Positions 9,435 to 19,234 of a DNA stretch of 64,000 bases are shown one piece after another (the stretch's first letter is position 1; the number at the start of each line of letters is the position of its first letter). The notes under the pieces are model-generated. The model ran no database searches. It was given only the letters and a program-made list of their open reading frames with translations, and was not told the DNA's origin. A program made the position numbers and the translations under genes. This stretch comes from Planctomycetota bacterium (GTDB lineage Bacteria > Planctomycetota > MHYJ01 > JACQXL01 > JACRIJ01), in the NCBI GenBank assembly GCA_016220095.1, contig JACRIJ010000104.1:1-64000 (forward strand). Reading direction: 5' to 3'.

Positions 9435-12400
9435 ATGAATAACAGGGTAAACATAAGTACGGTGTTTGCAATAATTATATTGGCAATTCTATCTTCCGTC
9501 ATCGTCTGCGGTAATTCATCGGGGCCGAAAGACGAAACTATTGCACAGCCGGCTTCTTCGCCCCTTACGGATTCCAAACCGCACTTCCTGAATGACATTA
9601 TTTCAGCCGTTGCTTCGCCTGTCATCTCCATAAAGAAAGGCGATGTAAATAATGATAATGCCGAGGATATCCTTCTGTCCACCTTAAATAACGAAGTCTT
9701 CTCCATCATTAACCAACAGGACGGTACTTATGTGGCAAAAAATATCACCCCCCCCCCTGCGTCTAATCTAACTACCAACTACAAATTACCCTCTCACACA
9801 CAAAATCCATCTAAAACAGAATTTGATTCAATCCCTCCTATTAAAAAGCCGCAATTAACCTGCTTTGATACGGGCGATATCAATAAGGACGGCTATAATG
9901 ATTTAATTACAGCATACGCCGGAATTGATACCGATACCTGCGATACCCCGGTAAAAATCCTTACCGGCAATTCAACCGGAGATTACACGAACATTACCGC
10001 ATCTGCCTTGCCGTTTCTGGATATACCGGTGCCGGTCAGGATTAAATTGGCTGACGTTAATGCGGATAGCTATCCGGATATTATAATAACGTCCCCGGGC
10101 AAGGCAAAGATTGATCCTTACGGCATCAAAACCGTTGACCAGCGCAAGAATTACGTGCTGACTAATTCCGGCACAGGTAAATTCACAGACAATACTGTTG
10201 AACTTTTCGGCTTGGATTTTGCTGATACCCCGGCAATAGACATACAGACGGGTAATTTTGATGAAGACGGCCAAACCGACCTGCTTTTGCTCAGTCCCCA
10301 AGGGAATATAGTATATATAAGAAATAGCGCCGGTATTTTTGCAGGCGTATCATATAATAAACCGGTAGTTCCGAGTTTCGTAGAAGATAAAACAGTCGTA
10401 ACGGATATAGATAACAACGGGAAAAAAGACGTCCTGAAAATAGACCGGGGCAAGATTGCAATAATATACAATCCGCCGGACGGCATGTTTCAAAAACCGC
10501 TGACTCAAAACGGTGATAAACAGTCAACCGCCTTCTTTTCTCCATGGCAATATAATATCACAGGCCCGAACGGCAAGGATTATGCCGCCATAACGCAAAT
10601 CGGCCAGGTGGTATATTTTGAATTGGATTCAATTCTGCCGGATTACGTATACGGAAATATCAAGGTAAAATTTGACCCTGCAAGATTAAGATGCATAAGC
10701 ATAGAAGAAGATCCGAATAACTGGTACGGGTTCTGGACATGGTGGACCCCGGCAACCGGAATGCCGGAATATGGCGGGGGCGGGACATACTATAATTATG
10801 ACGACAACGGCAAGGGCTCGGATTGGGCTCAAACCTGGGTGTCCTGGTACGGCCCGGGACATGCCGGCCCTGTGGGCACGTATGATAATGCTACAGGTGT
10901 TATAAGGCTATACACAAGCACACCGGCGGGATACAGCTACACATCACCGCTGAGGATAGGATTTGAGGTTTTACAAACCGGTTTAACGGAATTTTCAGTA
11001 CAGTCAAATGACTTCACGGCGTATGACTGGCAGAATCTGGATGCGGGTTGGCAGTCTTCGGTAGAAATAGTGCAGTTAGACCAGTGCATTACGAATGAAG
11101 ACGCGGGCAAAAATGTAAGGGTAAAGATATGCGGCCCTGCGCAGGCATCACCCGGCGAAAGATACATAATAGCCACATGGGGGCAGTTGATAGCGCCGCA
11201 GTGGTCGCCCGGATGGAATATCTATGCGTATGAACTGTACGAAAATGGCATATTGATAGACGGCAATGGCTTTAACTGGGGCGAAACGAAAAGCGGAAGC
11301 TATGATTTCACAAAGACCCAGCCTGGAAGTTATACGTACATGTTCCGCATGGGCGACAGAAACGGCGCGCATGGATATACGTGGGTAGAAGCATCGTTAA
11401 CGGTTGTTGTAGGCACGCCTGTAACGATATTTGCAGATGAATTTGTACCTATAGACACGGCAGGCGCAACGGCTGAATTGTATGCAGACGTTCAGCCGCC
11501 GTCATTATTAGACGGAGCAACTTATTACTGGAGAATCGCATCCGGACCCGGCGGCGTATTCACGGAAACATCCTCACAGACTTCAGAATTTATTCCAAAC
11601 GACATAGGAGTAACAACGGTAGAGTTTGTTTTGCAGACAGCCGGAGGCACGGAATATATTGCCGGCACGGATATAACGGCATGGGATCTTGTAATAACAA
11701 ACGCAGATATTATTACAACGTTAAGCAAACCGCTTGCTCAATCTGCAAGCAATAATATTTTACAGGAACCATCTAACGGCAACGAAATTAGTGAAGCCGT
11801 AATTGCCGTAAACGAAGAACAGTATAAGAATCTGAATATTTTCAGTATAGATTTTGGAGATTATAAGAATTTTACGTTTTTCACAGATTCTGCAAATACT
11901 GATATTGTTAAAATTGACATCGATAAAACAACAATACCACCTACTTTAAAGATTAAGGGATTAAAAAAAGGAGGGGCTACAATATATGTTAGAGTTACGG
12001 ATCCCGAAACTCATTCCGACACAACCACGACAGTTCTAAAAGTATTCGTTATAGGCAGTACATCAAGTGATACAGGTAATGGAATTGGTCAGAACCAAAT
12101 AACGATAGTGCCGGACACAAAATATCTAAAAACTGGTGAAACACGAAACTACAAGGCATATAAAATCGTTGAGGGCAAAGCCCAATTGGCTACTAAAGGC
12201 ATAAAATGGGAATTAACGCCCAAAAACGGAGCGGCAACAATGACAGAGTATCCAAATGACACATCTACTGTAACGATAAATGGAAATAATGTAGGAAATT
12301 GCAATCTGAAATGCAATGGCAGTGCTGGTGTTCAACAAAAAGAACCCGAAAAGGGAAAAGGTTTGGATATTGTTGTTATTGATCTTGACCTTGATACGGA

Positions 12401-13775
12401 TATTGATAGAGATGGCTTGGTTACAAACGCTGATGAATTGGATGAAGTATCTCAAGGTACCATAGTTATTGCCAACAAAGAAGAAGTATATGCCGATCCG
12501 GTTGAACCGGCAAGAAGAAGAGAAGTTGTTCTGAAATTGGTTGCTCCAAAAGACAGCGGCATTACCAAGGCAAAGATAACCCGGAGTTCCGACAAAGTCA
12601 AACTGTTTGATGCGCCGAAGAACGGCAATGAATTGTTTGGTAATGTTAATGTCGTATATCTTGCTCCATCCCCGCTTTCCTATTGGTTAGAGGGCGGCGC
12701 AGGCGCAAGTTTAGGCGTTCGGAAGGACAGCCTGACTGCAGAGGCACCGGACGAAAGCGTCAAAGATGAATTTGCAATTACAGTTATATGGGTTGACATA
12801 TCGGGAAATGCAAACAGTGCTACTATATTGAGAAAACCTCCTATATATGATGGGGAACAAAATACAATTAACATTACAGGTCATAACAATTTAGGAGTGC
12901 ATGCAAATACTACCCCTGCCTTTAGCGGTAAAATGATTCATGGGTGTATCGAAATTAAAGGATCAATACTTCCTAACGATACTAATCAAAATAGTTGGAA
13001 TAAAAAGATCACGAATGGCTTTATTGATGGTACCATTCAACAGCTTGCAAAGGCAAATTTTGGCTTTATTTTTAGAAGATTTGCAACTTACAAACAATAT
13101 ATTAATGGTAAAGAAACGACTGGCAACAAAACCGACCGTACTGATGATTCTTTTCGTGACTGGCAAGATGTTGACCCGGATAAAGAAAAAAACGAAGTGC
13201 TCATTATTGATTCAGATGGCCCGTCAATGAAAATTGTAGCAGATGCATTTTTTCGACATGTACGATATGATTTTATTGAATACAACGTTTTTAATTACGA
13301 GAACCAGCGGCCTGAAAGGTGTTCAGAAAAGCTGGAGTGGGCTTTCTCGGGAGATGCCGGAACGAATTATGATGGAAAGATTGTATTCATTCGTGACAAA
13401 CAAAACAATAATGACGCGAATGATATAAATGAAGTTGTTGTTGGCAAACACATAGCTAATTTAAACATTGGCATTCCCAAAGCTAATTTAACAGACGCAA
13501 AAACTGCCGCAGGGGATAAGAAAATCATACGTAACACTTCTATTGAAGTTACAATCACTGGGACGGACTTGTGTGGTGAATTCATTTTGACAAATGGCGT
13601 AACGGAAATCAAGGCATTAAGTGTTAAAGTCAAAGCAATAGGTGATTTTAGCGATACGACTGAAGCCAAAGCGGTTTTCAACACAACCGGGCCTGTCGGA
13701 CCAGGTTATAAATTAATGATACGAAATGAGGCTGGCGATTCAAACGAAATCGCTGGTTTTGAAGTTATCAACTGA
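9435..13775 (+). CDS. Large secreted multidomain protein: N-terminal FG-GAP/VCBS-like repeats, cohesin-like and Ig-like regions, C-terminal IPT-like region
   Basis: Signal-like N-terminus; GDVNNDNAEDILLSTL, GDINKDGYNDLITAYAG, ADVNADSYPDIIITSPG repeats; Ig/IPT calls are by pattern only. Confidence 0.7.
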   Translation: MNNRVNISTVFAIIILAILSSVIVCGNSSGPKDETIAQPASSPLTDSKPHFLNDIISAVASPVISIKKGDVNNDNAEDILLSTLNNEVFSIINQQDGTYVAKNITPPPASNLTTNYKLPSHTQNPSKTEFDSIPPIKKPQLTCFDTGDINKDGYNDLITAYAGIDTDTCDTPVKILTGNSTGDYTNITASALPFLDIPVPVRIKLADVNADSYPDIIITSPGKAKIDPYGIKTVDQRKNYVLTNSGTGKFTDNTVELFGLDFADTPAIDIQTGNFDEDGQTDLLLLSPQGNIVYIRNSAGIFAGVSYNKPVVPSFVEDKTVVTDIDNNGKKDVLKIDRGKIAIIYNPPDGMFQKPLTQNGDKQSTAFFSPWQYNITGPNGKDYAAITQIGQVVYFELDSILPDYVYGNIKVKFDPARLRCISIEEDPNNWYGFWTWWTPATGMPEYGGGGTYYNYDDNGKGSDWAQTWVSWYGPGHAGPVGTYDNATGVIRLYTSTPAGYSYTSPLRIGFEVLQTGLTEFSVQSNDFTAYDWQNLDAGWQSSVEIVQLDQCITNEDAGKNVRVKICGPAQASPGERYIIATWGQLIAPQWSPGWNIYAYELYENGILIDGNGFNWGETKSGSYDFTKTQPGSYTYMFRMGDRNGAHGYTWVEASLTVVVGTPVTIFADEFVPIDTAGATAELYADVQPPSLLDGATYYWRIASGPGGVFTETSSQTSEFIPNDIGVTTVEFVLQTAGGTEYIAGTDITAWDLVITNADIITTLSKPLAQSASNNILQEPSNGNEISEAVIAVNEEQYKNLNIFSIDFGDYKNFTFFTDSANTDIVKIDIDKTTIPPTLKIKGLKKGGATIYVRVTDPETHSDTTTTVLKVFVIGSTSSDTGNGIGQNQITIVPDTKYLKTGETRNYKAYKIVEGKAQLATKGIKWELTPKNGAATMTEYPNDTSTVTINGNNVGNCNLKCNGSAGVQQKEPEKGKGLDIVVIDLDLDTDIDRDGLVTNADELDEVSQGTIVIANKEEVYADPVEPARRREVVLKLVAPKDSGITKAKITRSSDKVKLFDAPKNGNELFGNVNVVYLAPSPLSYWLEGGAGASLGVRKDSLTAEAPDESVKDEFAITVIWVDISGNANSATILRKPPIYDGEQNTINITGHNNLGVHANTTPAFSGKMIHGCIEIKGSILPNDTNQNSWNKKITNGFIDGTIQQLAKANFGFIFRRFATYKQYINGKETTGNKTDRTDDSFRDWQDVDPDKEKNEVLIIDSDGPSMKIVADAFFRHVRYDFIEYNVFNYENQRPERCSEKLEWAFSGDAGTNYDGKIVFIRDKQNNNDANDINEVVVGKHIANLNIGIPKANLTDAKTAAGDKKIIRNTSIEVTITGTDLCGEFILTNGVTEIKALSVKVKAIGDFSDTTEAKAVFNTTGPVGPGYKLMIRNEAGDSNEIAGFEVIN

Positions 13776-13793
13776 AAAAACAGGGGGTATAAT

Positions 13794-14384
13794 ATGATTA
13801 AGAAAAACTATTTGTTAACAATTTGTGTAATATTGCTTATTATGGCCTTCTTTTCATATGCGCAAGATAACAAGGTAACTATGGATACCGCAAAAATACT
13901 TGAAAATTACAAGGAAAGTTGTGATGGCCTTAAATTATTGATTCAAAGTCCAAACGCTTGGGAAAAAGCATGTTTTGATGAAGACGAAAAAAAAGCAAAC
14001 AAATTAATTGCCAATCTTGATATTATAGCAAATCTTAAAATTGAAGGAATAGAAAATACACTTGTTGAAAAGATTAACTATTCTCCCTTTCATGAAACAG
14101 AACATGGATTTATGCAGCGCGAACAAGAATTCCCTGTTTATGCCACTCTTTGCAAAATGAACCTTGGAGCTATTGACCCACTTGTCAAGTTTATAAAACT
14201 GAATAGTTATAAAGATAAACAAGTCCCTGTGGTTCTTTCGGTTAGATGCGTTGTTAAAATTTACGACAAGGGCGGATTTGGCAAGGAAATGGCAAAAAAG
14301 AGGCTGGAATTAGAATTAGAAAAGGCGACTGAACCAGAAAAAGTTAATATTAAAAAAGCTTTAGAACTGATTGATTCAGAATAA
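13794..14384 (+). CDS. Secreted hypothetical protein
   Basis: ORF of 196 aa with N-terminal hydrophobic segment MIKKNYLLTICVILLIMAFFSYA. Confidence 0.6.
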   Translation: MIKKNYLLTICVILLIMAFFSYAQDNKVTMDTAKILENYKESCDGLKLLIQSPNAWEKACFDEDEKKANKLIANLDIIANLKIEGIENTLVEKINYSPFHETEHGFMQREQEFPVYATLCKMNLGAIDPLVKFIKLNSYKDKQVPVVLSVRCVVKIYDKGGFGKEMAKKRLELELEKATEPEKVNIKKALELIDSE

Positions 14385-14527
14385 AAATTATCAATTTCGC
14401 TAAAGGGTTTTTATAATGCGAGCACTGCGAAAAACCCTTCAATTCCATAGTTTACTGACGGGCTACCTTCTTTTTTCAAGTCTTATTCTTTGCAAAAACC
14501 GGTATATTTTATATAATAAATATTAAT

Positions 14528-15793
14528 ATGGATTTTATTAAAAAAACATTGCAGGAATTGTCTCAGAATGGGCTTTTGCGGATTCCCAAAGTGATTTCCG
14601 AAATACACGGCGCGGAAATCGTTATTGGCGGCAAAAAATACGTCAACTTCTGCACCAATGATTACCTCGGCCTGGGACAGTCCGCGGAGGTTCGTAATGC
14701 GGCCGCAAAGGCAATTAAAAAATTCGGCTGGTCCACGGCTTCCGCACGGACACTTTCGGGCACTACGGTATGGCACGAGGCGCTTGAACAAAAAATAGCG
14801 CGTTTCAAACGCACGCAATCCGCTATGCTGTTTACGTCCGGCTATACGGCCAATATCGGCGTTTTGTCAGCCCTTGCCGGCATGCCGGGATCGTTCATTG
14901 CCGCGGACGAATCCAACCATGCCAGCCTGATTGACGGTGCGCGGCTCTCAAGGGCGAAGGTATATGTCTATAAGCACAGGGATATGGATGATCTGGAAAA
15001 AGGCCTGCGCAGGAACCGCGGTTGTAAGAATAAATTTATCGTTACCGATACCGTGTTCAGCATGAACGGCGATATCGCGCCGTTGAAAGACATCGTACAA
15101 CTTGCGCGCAGGTACGGCTGTTACGTGATAGCCGACGAGGCACACGGCACGGGCGTGCTTGGAAAAAACGGGAGAGGCGCGGCGGAATTGCTCGGCGTGG
15201 AAAAGGACATCTCGGTTTCCATCGGAACCTTGAGCAAGGCGTTCGGGTCAATAGGCGGTTTTGCGGCGGCGGATGGGGAAATAATTGATTTCATACGCAA
15301 CAAGGCGCGGCCTTTCATATTTACGACGTCATTTCCCGTGCCGGTATGCGCCGCGGGAATAGCGGCCATTGAGACGGCTGAGAGAAAACCCGGTCTACGT
15401 AAAAAACTGATGGCAAACGCGATTTATTTAAGAAACGCCTTAAGCGAAATAAAAAACAAAAATGAAAAATGGAAAATGAAAAATGAAGAACGTCGTCCAA
15501 ATCCCGGGTCCCGGATTCCGGACGACGTCCTTGCTTCTTCGTCTTTCCTTTTTCCACCTTCGGCAAGGACTCCGGGCTTCGGACACCAGACTCCAATCAT
15601 ACCCGTTGTGATAGGCGATAATGAGAGGACGCTGAAAATGGCGAATCATTTATGGGAAAATGGCATTTACACACCGGCCATAAGGCCGCCTACGGTACCG
15701 GAAAAAATGAGCCGCCTGCGGATAACCGTAACGGCAATGCATACCAAAAAACAACTTGAGAAACTTATACAAAGCATACAGAATGCAAAATGA
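14528..15793 (+). CDS. bioF: 8-amino-7-oxononanoate synthase / alpha-oxoamine synthase family PLP enzyme with internal insertion
   Basis: NFCTNDYLGLG, SGTTVWHEALEQKIARFKRTQSAMLFTSGY, DEAHGTGVLGKNGRG, GTLSKAFGSIGG. Confidence 0.85.
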   Translation: MDFIKKTLQELSQNGLLRIPKVISEIHGAEIVIGGKKYVNFCTNDYLGLGQSAEVRNAAAKAIKKFGWSTASARTLSGTTVWHEALEQKIARFKRTQSAMLFTSGYTANIGVLSALAGMPGSFIAADESNHASLIDGARLSRAKVYVYKHRDMDDLEKGLRRNRGCKNKFIVTDTVFSMNGDIAPLKDIVQLARRYGCYVIADEAHGTGVLGKNGRGAAELLGVEKDISVSIGTLSKAFGSIGGFAAADGEIIDFIRNKARPFIFTTSFPVPVCAAGIAAIETAERKPGLRKKLMANAIYLRNALSEIKNKNEKWKMKNEERRPNPGSRIPDDVLASSSFLFPPSARTPGFGHQTPIIPVVIGDNERTLKMANHLWENGIYTPAIRPPTVPEKMSRLRITVTAMHTKKQLEKLIQSIQNAK

Positions 15794-15989
15794 AGAATGA
15801 AGGACGTCGTCCAGTACTCGGGATCCTCCATGCAGCAATACCGGTATATGGCACGTTTAAACAGGCCGCAGGCCGCGAAAAATGGGTTACAGAGTCGTTA
15901 TTGGCATAAATATTGCATATATAGTAGACAGAATAAGTCGTTATAAGAAGGATGAGAGGTTCGGTGCCATGACATAATCGGCACAAAAC

Positions 15990-16175
15990 GTAAAATGCGT
16001 GTATAACACATTATAATTCAATGCGTTATGTGTCAAACATGTCCAAACGTTCTTCAGCTTTTACAATAAGCATCAATTATTAGACAGTTTGCATATTAAC
16101 TCCATAGGACTTTTGGGGCATTTAACCCAGCGGTATTGGGTCTTTTGACCCAGTTTGGGGTAAAGCAAGAGTAAG
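15990..16175. promoter_or_regulatory. Long upstream region of the first cytochrome gene with several inverted repeats
   Basis: GGGTCTTTTGACCC core within AACCCAG...TTGGGTC...GACCCAG...TTGGGGT; AATGCGTGTATAACACAT / AATGCGTTATGTG. Confidence 0.35.
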
Positions 16176-16233
16176 AATGTTTTGATTTTTCCGAGAAATA
16201 GAAATTTTCAATGTTTTTTTAGGAGATGTTTCA

Positions 16234-17205
16234 ATGTTTACACAGAAATGGCTTTGGGGAATTGGGATGCTCATTCTTGTGCTCGTATTTGCCACGCCTT
16301 CATTTGCTATGGTGCATGGCGCCGGCAATCTTGTATGCTACAAATGCCATACAATGCACGATAGTATCGGCGGTGCTGATGTAGGTGCGGTAGGTCCGCA
16401 GGCGAATTTGTTGAGAGATGCCGGTACGGATCTCTGCCTGTCATGCCACAACGGTTCGTGGAATGGCGGGGAACCTAATGTGTACAACGTTGGTGTTGAC
16501 GAAGAAACGCCGGCTGGCGATTTCTACAGAGTTCGTTCAGCGGGCGGAGATTCCGGTTTGGGACACAATCCCGTCGGAACGAACATTGCCGTTGACGGAA
16601 CTTTGGCAACAGCGCCAGGCGGAACGTTTGCTTCTGCCAACCTGACATGTACGTCCTGTCACGATGCCCACGCGACAGACGCCACGAAGTTTTTCGCGTA
16701 TCGCAATCTGCTAAAGACGGTAAATACCGTGGATGTTAGTACGACAATAGGTTCAGGCAATGCGCAGGAAGCGGATGTTTATGACGAAGGCACAAACACC
16801 AATAACGCCATTTCCAACACGAATAAAAACGTGTACAGGACCGGTGCGGGACAATTTGGCGCGTGGTGCGGTACGTGTCACGGCTCATTCCACGGTGATG
16901 CATCCGATACGGATATTTATACCGGCGGTAAGTGGATCAGGCATCCTACGCATACGAACCTTACCGCAGCTATGGTGACAAATTACAATGCGGTCAATAC
17001 CAATTACATTTATACTTATCCGGTGCTTGACGGCGCAGGAACACTGACCGTTGCCGGCACAAGGGCAGTTGCCGCAACCGATAAGGTATTCTGCCTTTCA
17101 TGCCACAACGCGCATACGAGCGCCAATGCAAACGCATTGAAGTGGAATTACGTTGATCAGTCAATAGCCTCGGATACAGCTTGCAACATGTGCCACGATA
17201 AATAA
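16234..17205 (+). CDS. Secreted hexaheme-type cytochrome c (6 CXXCH)
   Basis: Signal peptide; CYKCH, CLSCH, CTSCH, CGTCH, CLSCH, CNMCH. Confidence 0.88.
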   Translation: MFTQKWLWGIGMLILVLVFATPSFAMVHGAGNLVCYKCHTMHDSIGGADVGAVGPQANLLRDAGTDLCLSCHNGSWNGGEPNVYNVGVDEETPAGDFYRVRSAGGDSGLGHNPVGTNIAVDGTLATAPGGTFASANLTCTSCHDAHATDATKFFAYRNLLKTVNTVDVSTTIGSGNAQEADVYDEGTNTNNAISNTNKNVYRTGAGQFGAWCGTCHGSFHGDASDTDIYTGGKWIRHPTHTNLTAAMVTNYNAVNTNYIYTYPVLDGAGTLTVAGTRAVAATDKVFCLSCHNAHTSANANALKWNYVDQSIASDTACNMCHDK

Positions 17206-17232
17206 CGTGCAAAAGAAAAATTTATGAATAAC

Positions 17233-17278
17233 ACAACAGCACCAAGATTGGAAAAACCTTTTGGTGCTGTTGTTTTTT
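17233..17278 (+). terminator. Rho-independent terminator
   Basis: ACAACAGCACCAA / TTGGTGCTGTTGT perfect 13-bp stem followed by a T run. Confidence 0.85.
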
Positions 17279-17336
17279 ACAGGGGTAATCCCCAAAATGG
17301 ATATTGTTCCCAAAAGCATAAACCACGCTTAAAAAC

Positions 17337-18257
17337 ATGAAAAAACTTATAAAAACAGCAGTATTATTAATTATGATGGCGGCCGTCGTATTTGCCGCCG
17401 AACGGCCCGGGGTTGTTTTCGTTCTTACAAAAGAAAAAAACAAGTTCAAGCAGTTATCCGCAATGATGGTTTTCGCAAAGGACAAGGAAATCTACTTATG
17501 CGATTCCGAGGCCCAGAACATAAGGATATTTACGTTTGACGGCGCCGAGCAGACATGGTTTTCCGTCAAAAGACCCGCAGGTGTAACGAGAGATTCCGGT
17601 GGAAACTTTTATGTCCTTGAAACGGACGATAACGGGAGTAATTTTATAGGCATATACGATAATAAATTTCAGAAAAAAAATTCCATAAAAATAACCGATT
17701 CGCCTTTTCCGCCAACCGAAAAATTCAGCCAGATTGCGATTGATAATGACGATAAGCTTTACATAACCGACGAAGGCAATAAAGTTGTCCTGACGGTGTC
17801 GGTGGATGGGAAATACCTGCGGCATTTCGGAAAATTTCCTCAGGAGGAAAACGGCAAGACACTTCCGTCGATATCGGACATATGTGTTGACGGGCAAAAC
17901 AAGAAACTCTATATTGCGGACGCAATTTCCTCTAAAATATACGTTTATAAACTAAACGGCAAATATCTTTTTGAATTCGGCAAAGGCGGCGGCATTATGG
18001 GCGAACTCAGCCAGCCCTGCAGTGTGGCCGTGGATGCCGACGAAAACGCTTACGTGCTTGACAAAATGCGTCACACCGTTATTGTTCACGACAAGGCAGG
18101 CAAATTTATTTACGAAATAGGCGGCAAGGGCGAGGCAGAGGGATGGTTTTATTTTCCGAGATATATAGCGATAGACCCCGATAAAAATCTTTATGTACTT
18201 GAGAGCATGATTAACAGGTTCCAGGCGCTGACGATTGAAAAGAAAAATGAAAAATGA
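17337..18257 (+). CDS. Secreted NHL-repeat beta-propeller protein
   Basis: Signal peptide; repeats such as QIAIDNDDKLYITDEGNKVVLTVSVDGKYLRHFG, DICVDGQNKKLYIADAISSKIYVYKLNGKYLFEFGKGG. Confidence 0.8.
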   Translation: MKKLIKTAVLLIMMAAVVFAAERPGVVFVLTKEKNKFKQLSAMMVFAKDKEIYLCDSEAQNIRIFTFDGAEQTWFSVKRPAGVTRDSGGNFYVLETDDNGSNFIGIYDNKFQKKNSIKITDSPFPPTEKFSQIAIDNDDKLYITDEGNKVVLTVSVDGKYLRHFGKFPQEENGKTLPSISDICVDGQNKKLYIADAISSKIYVYKLNGKYLFEFGKGGGIMGELSQPCSVAVDADENAYVLDKMRHTVIVHDKAGKFIYEIGGKGEAEGWFYFPRYIAIDPDKNLYVLESMINRFQALTIEKKNEK

Positions 18258-19218
18258 CTCGGGTATAGAAAAAATTATAATGGTTTTGTTGATGCAGGCT
18301 TTCTTCCTCGGAAGCATTGTTGCGGATCAGCCGCCGGATGCCGGAAAGCGTCCGGTACAAATACGGTTTTCGTATTCCATAGACGGCTACAGCCGGAACA
18401 TGCCGTTCAATTCACCCGCCGCATTCTGCCTTGACGAAAAACATAACGAACTGCTGATAGCCGATACCGGCAATAATGCGATAGGCATTTTTGCCGCGGA
18501 TACCGGCGAATACAAAGGCCGGCTTGATTCCGCCGTGCCCCTGCAGGCCCCTTGCGGCATAGCAATAGACGCTGAAGACAGTATTTACGTCGCCTGCAGT
18601 GACAGTTCCGTGATAGAGATATTTGATTTTAAAGGCACAAATCTGGGCGGCATAGACGTCTCAGGCGCCGGGCAGAAAACGCCCGTAAAGCCCGGCAAAC
18701 TTTACTGGGATGGTTTGGCGGAAGAGCTTTATGTGATTGACCGCGCCAACCAACAGGTGCTTATCTGCAAGGACAGGAAAGTCTGGCAGAAAATACAGCC
18801 GCTTTCCGCGGATGCCGCCGGCAATGCGGATTGGAAGAATGCCCCCATGTTGCAGGATATTGCCGTAGATGACTGCGGAAAAATATACGTAATCAGTTCC
18901 ATCGGCAATGCGGTTGCCGTTTTTGACCGCAATGGAAGTCCTGTAACGTCTTTCGGCAGGCACGGCGATACGGCGGATACGGTTTCTTTTCCTGTAGCTG
19001 TTTCTATTGATAAAAAAAACCGTTTATGGATAATAGATAACTTCCGCCATTGCATCACTGTATTTGACGCCCAGGGGAAATACATAACGGCCTGCGGCGC
19101 GTACGGGGCCGATCATGGAAACTTGTTTTTCCCGGTGGATATAATAGTCAAGGATGGCGCGCTGTACGTTCTTGAAAAAGGCGCGGAACGGGTGCAGGTT
19201 TTTGCGATTGTAGAGTAA
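18235..19218 (+). CDS. Secreted NHL-repeat beta-propeller protein
   Basis: Signal-like N-terminus; FCLDEKHNELLIADTGNNAIGIF, VSIDKKNRLWIIDNFRHCITVFDAQGKYITACG. Confidence 0.8.
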   Translation: MKRKMKNDSGIEKIIMVLLMQAFFLGSIVADQPPDAGKRPVQIRFSYSIDGYSRNMPFNSPAAFCLDEKHNELLIADTGNNAIGIFAADTGEYKGRLDSAVPLQAPCGIAIDAEDSIYVACSDSSVIEIFDFKGTNLGGIDVSGAGQKTPVKPGKLYWDGLAEELYVIDRANQQVLICKDRKVWQKIQPLSADAAGNADWKNAPMLQDIAVDDCGKIYVISSIGNAVAVFDRNGSPVTSFGRHGDTADTVSFPVAVSIDKKNRLWIIDNFRHCITVFDAQGKYITACGAYGADHGNLFFPVDIIVKDGALYVLEKGAERVQVFAIVE

Positions 19219-19234
19219 TTTTGTATCTGCGTGT

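Noticed and set aside
15960-15990. GGCAC...TGC as a sigma54 promoter upstream of 16234
   Set aside because: Spacing between GG and GC elements does not fit the -24/-12 consensus.
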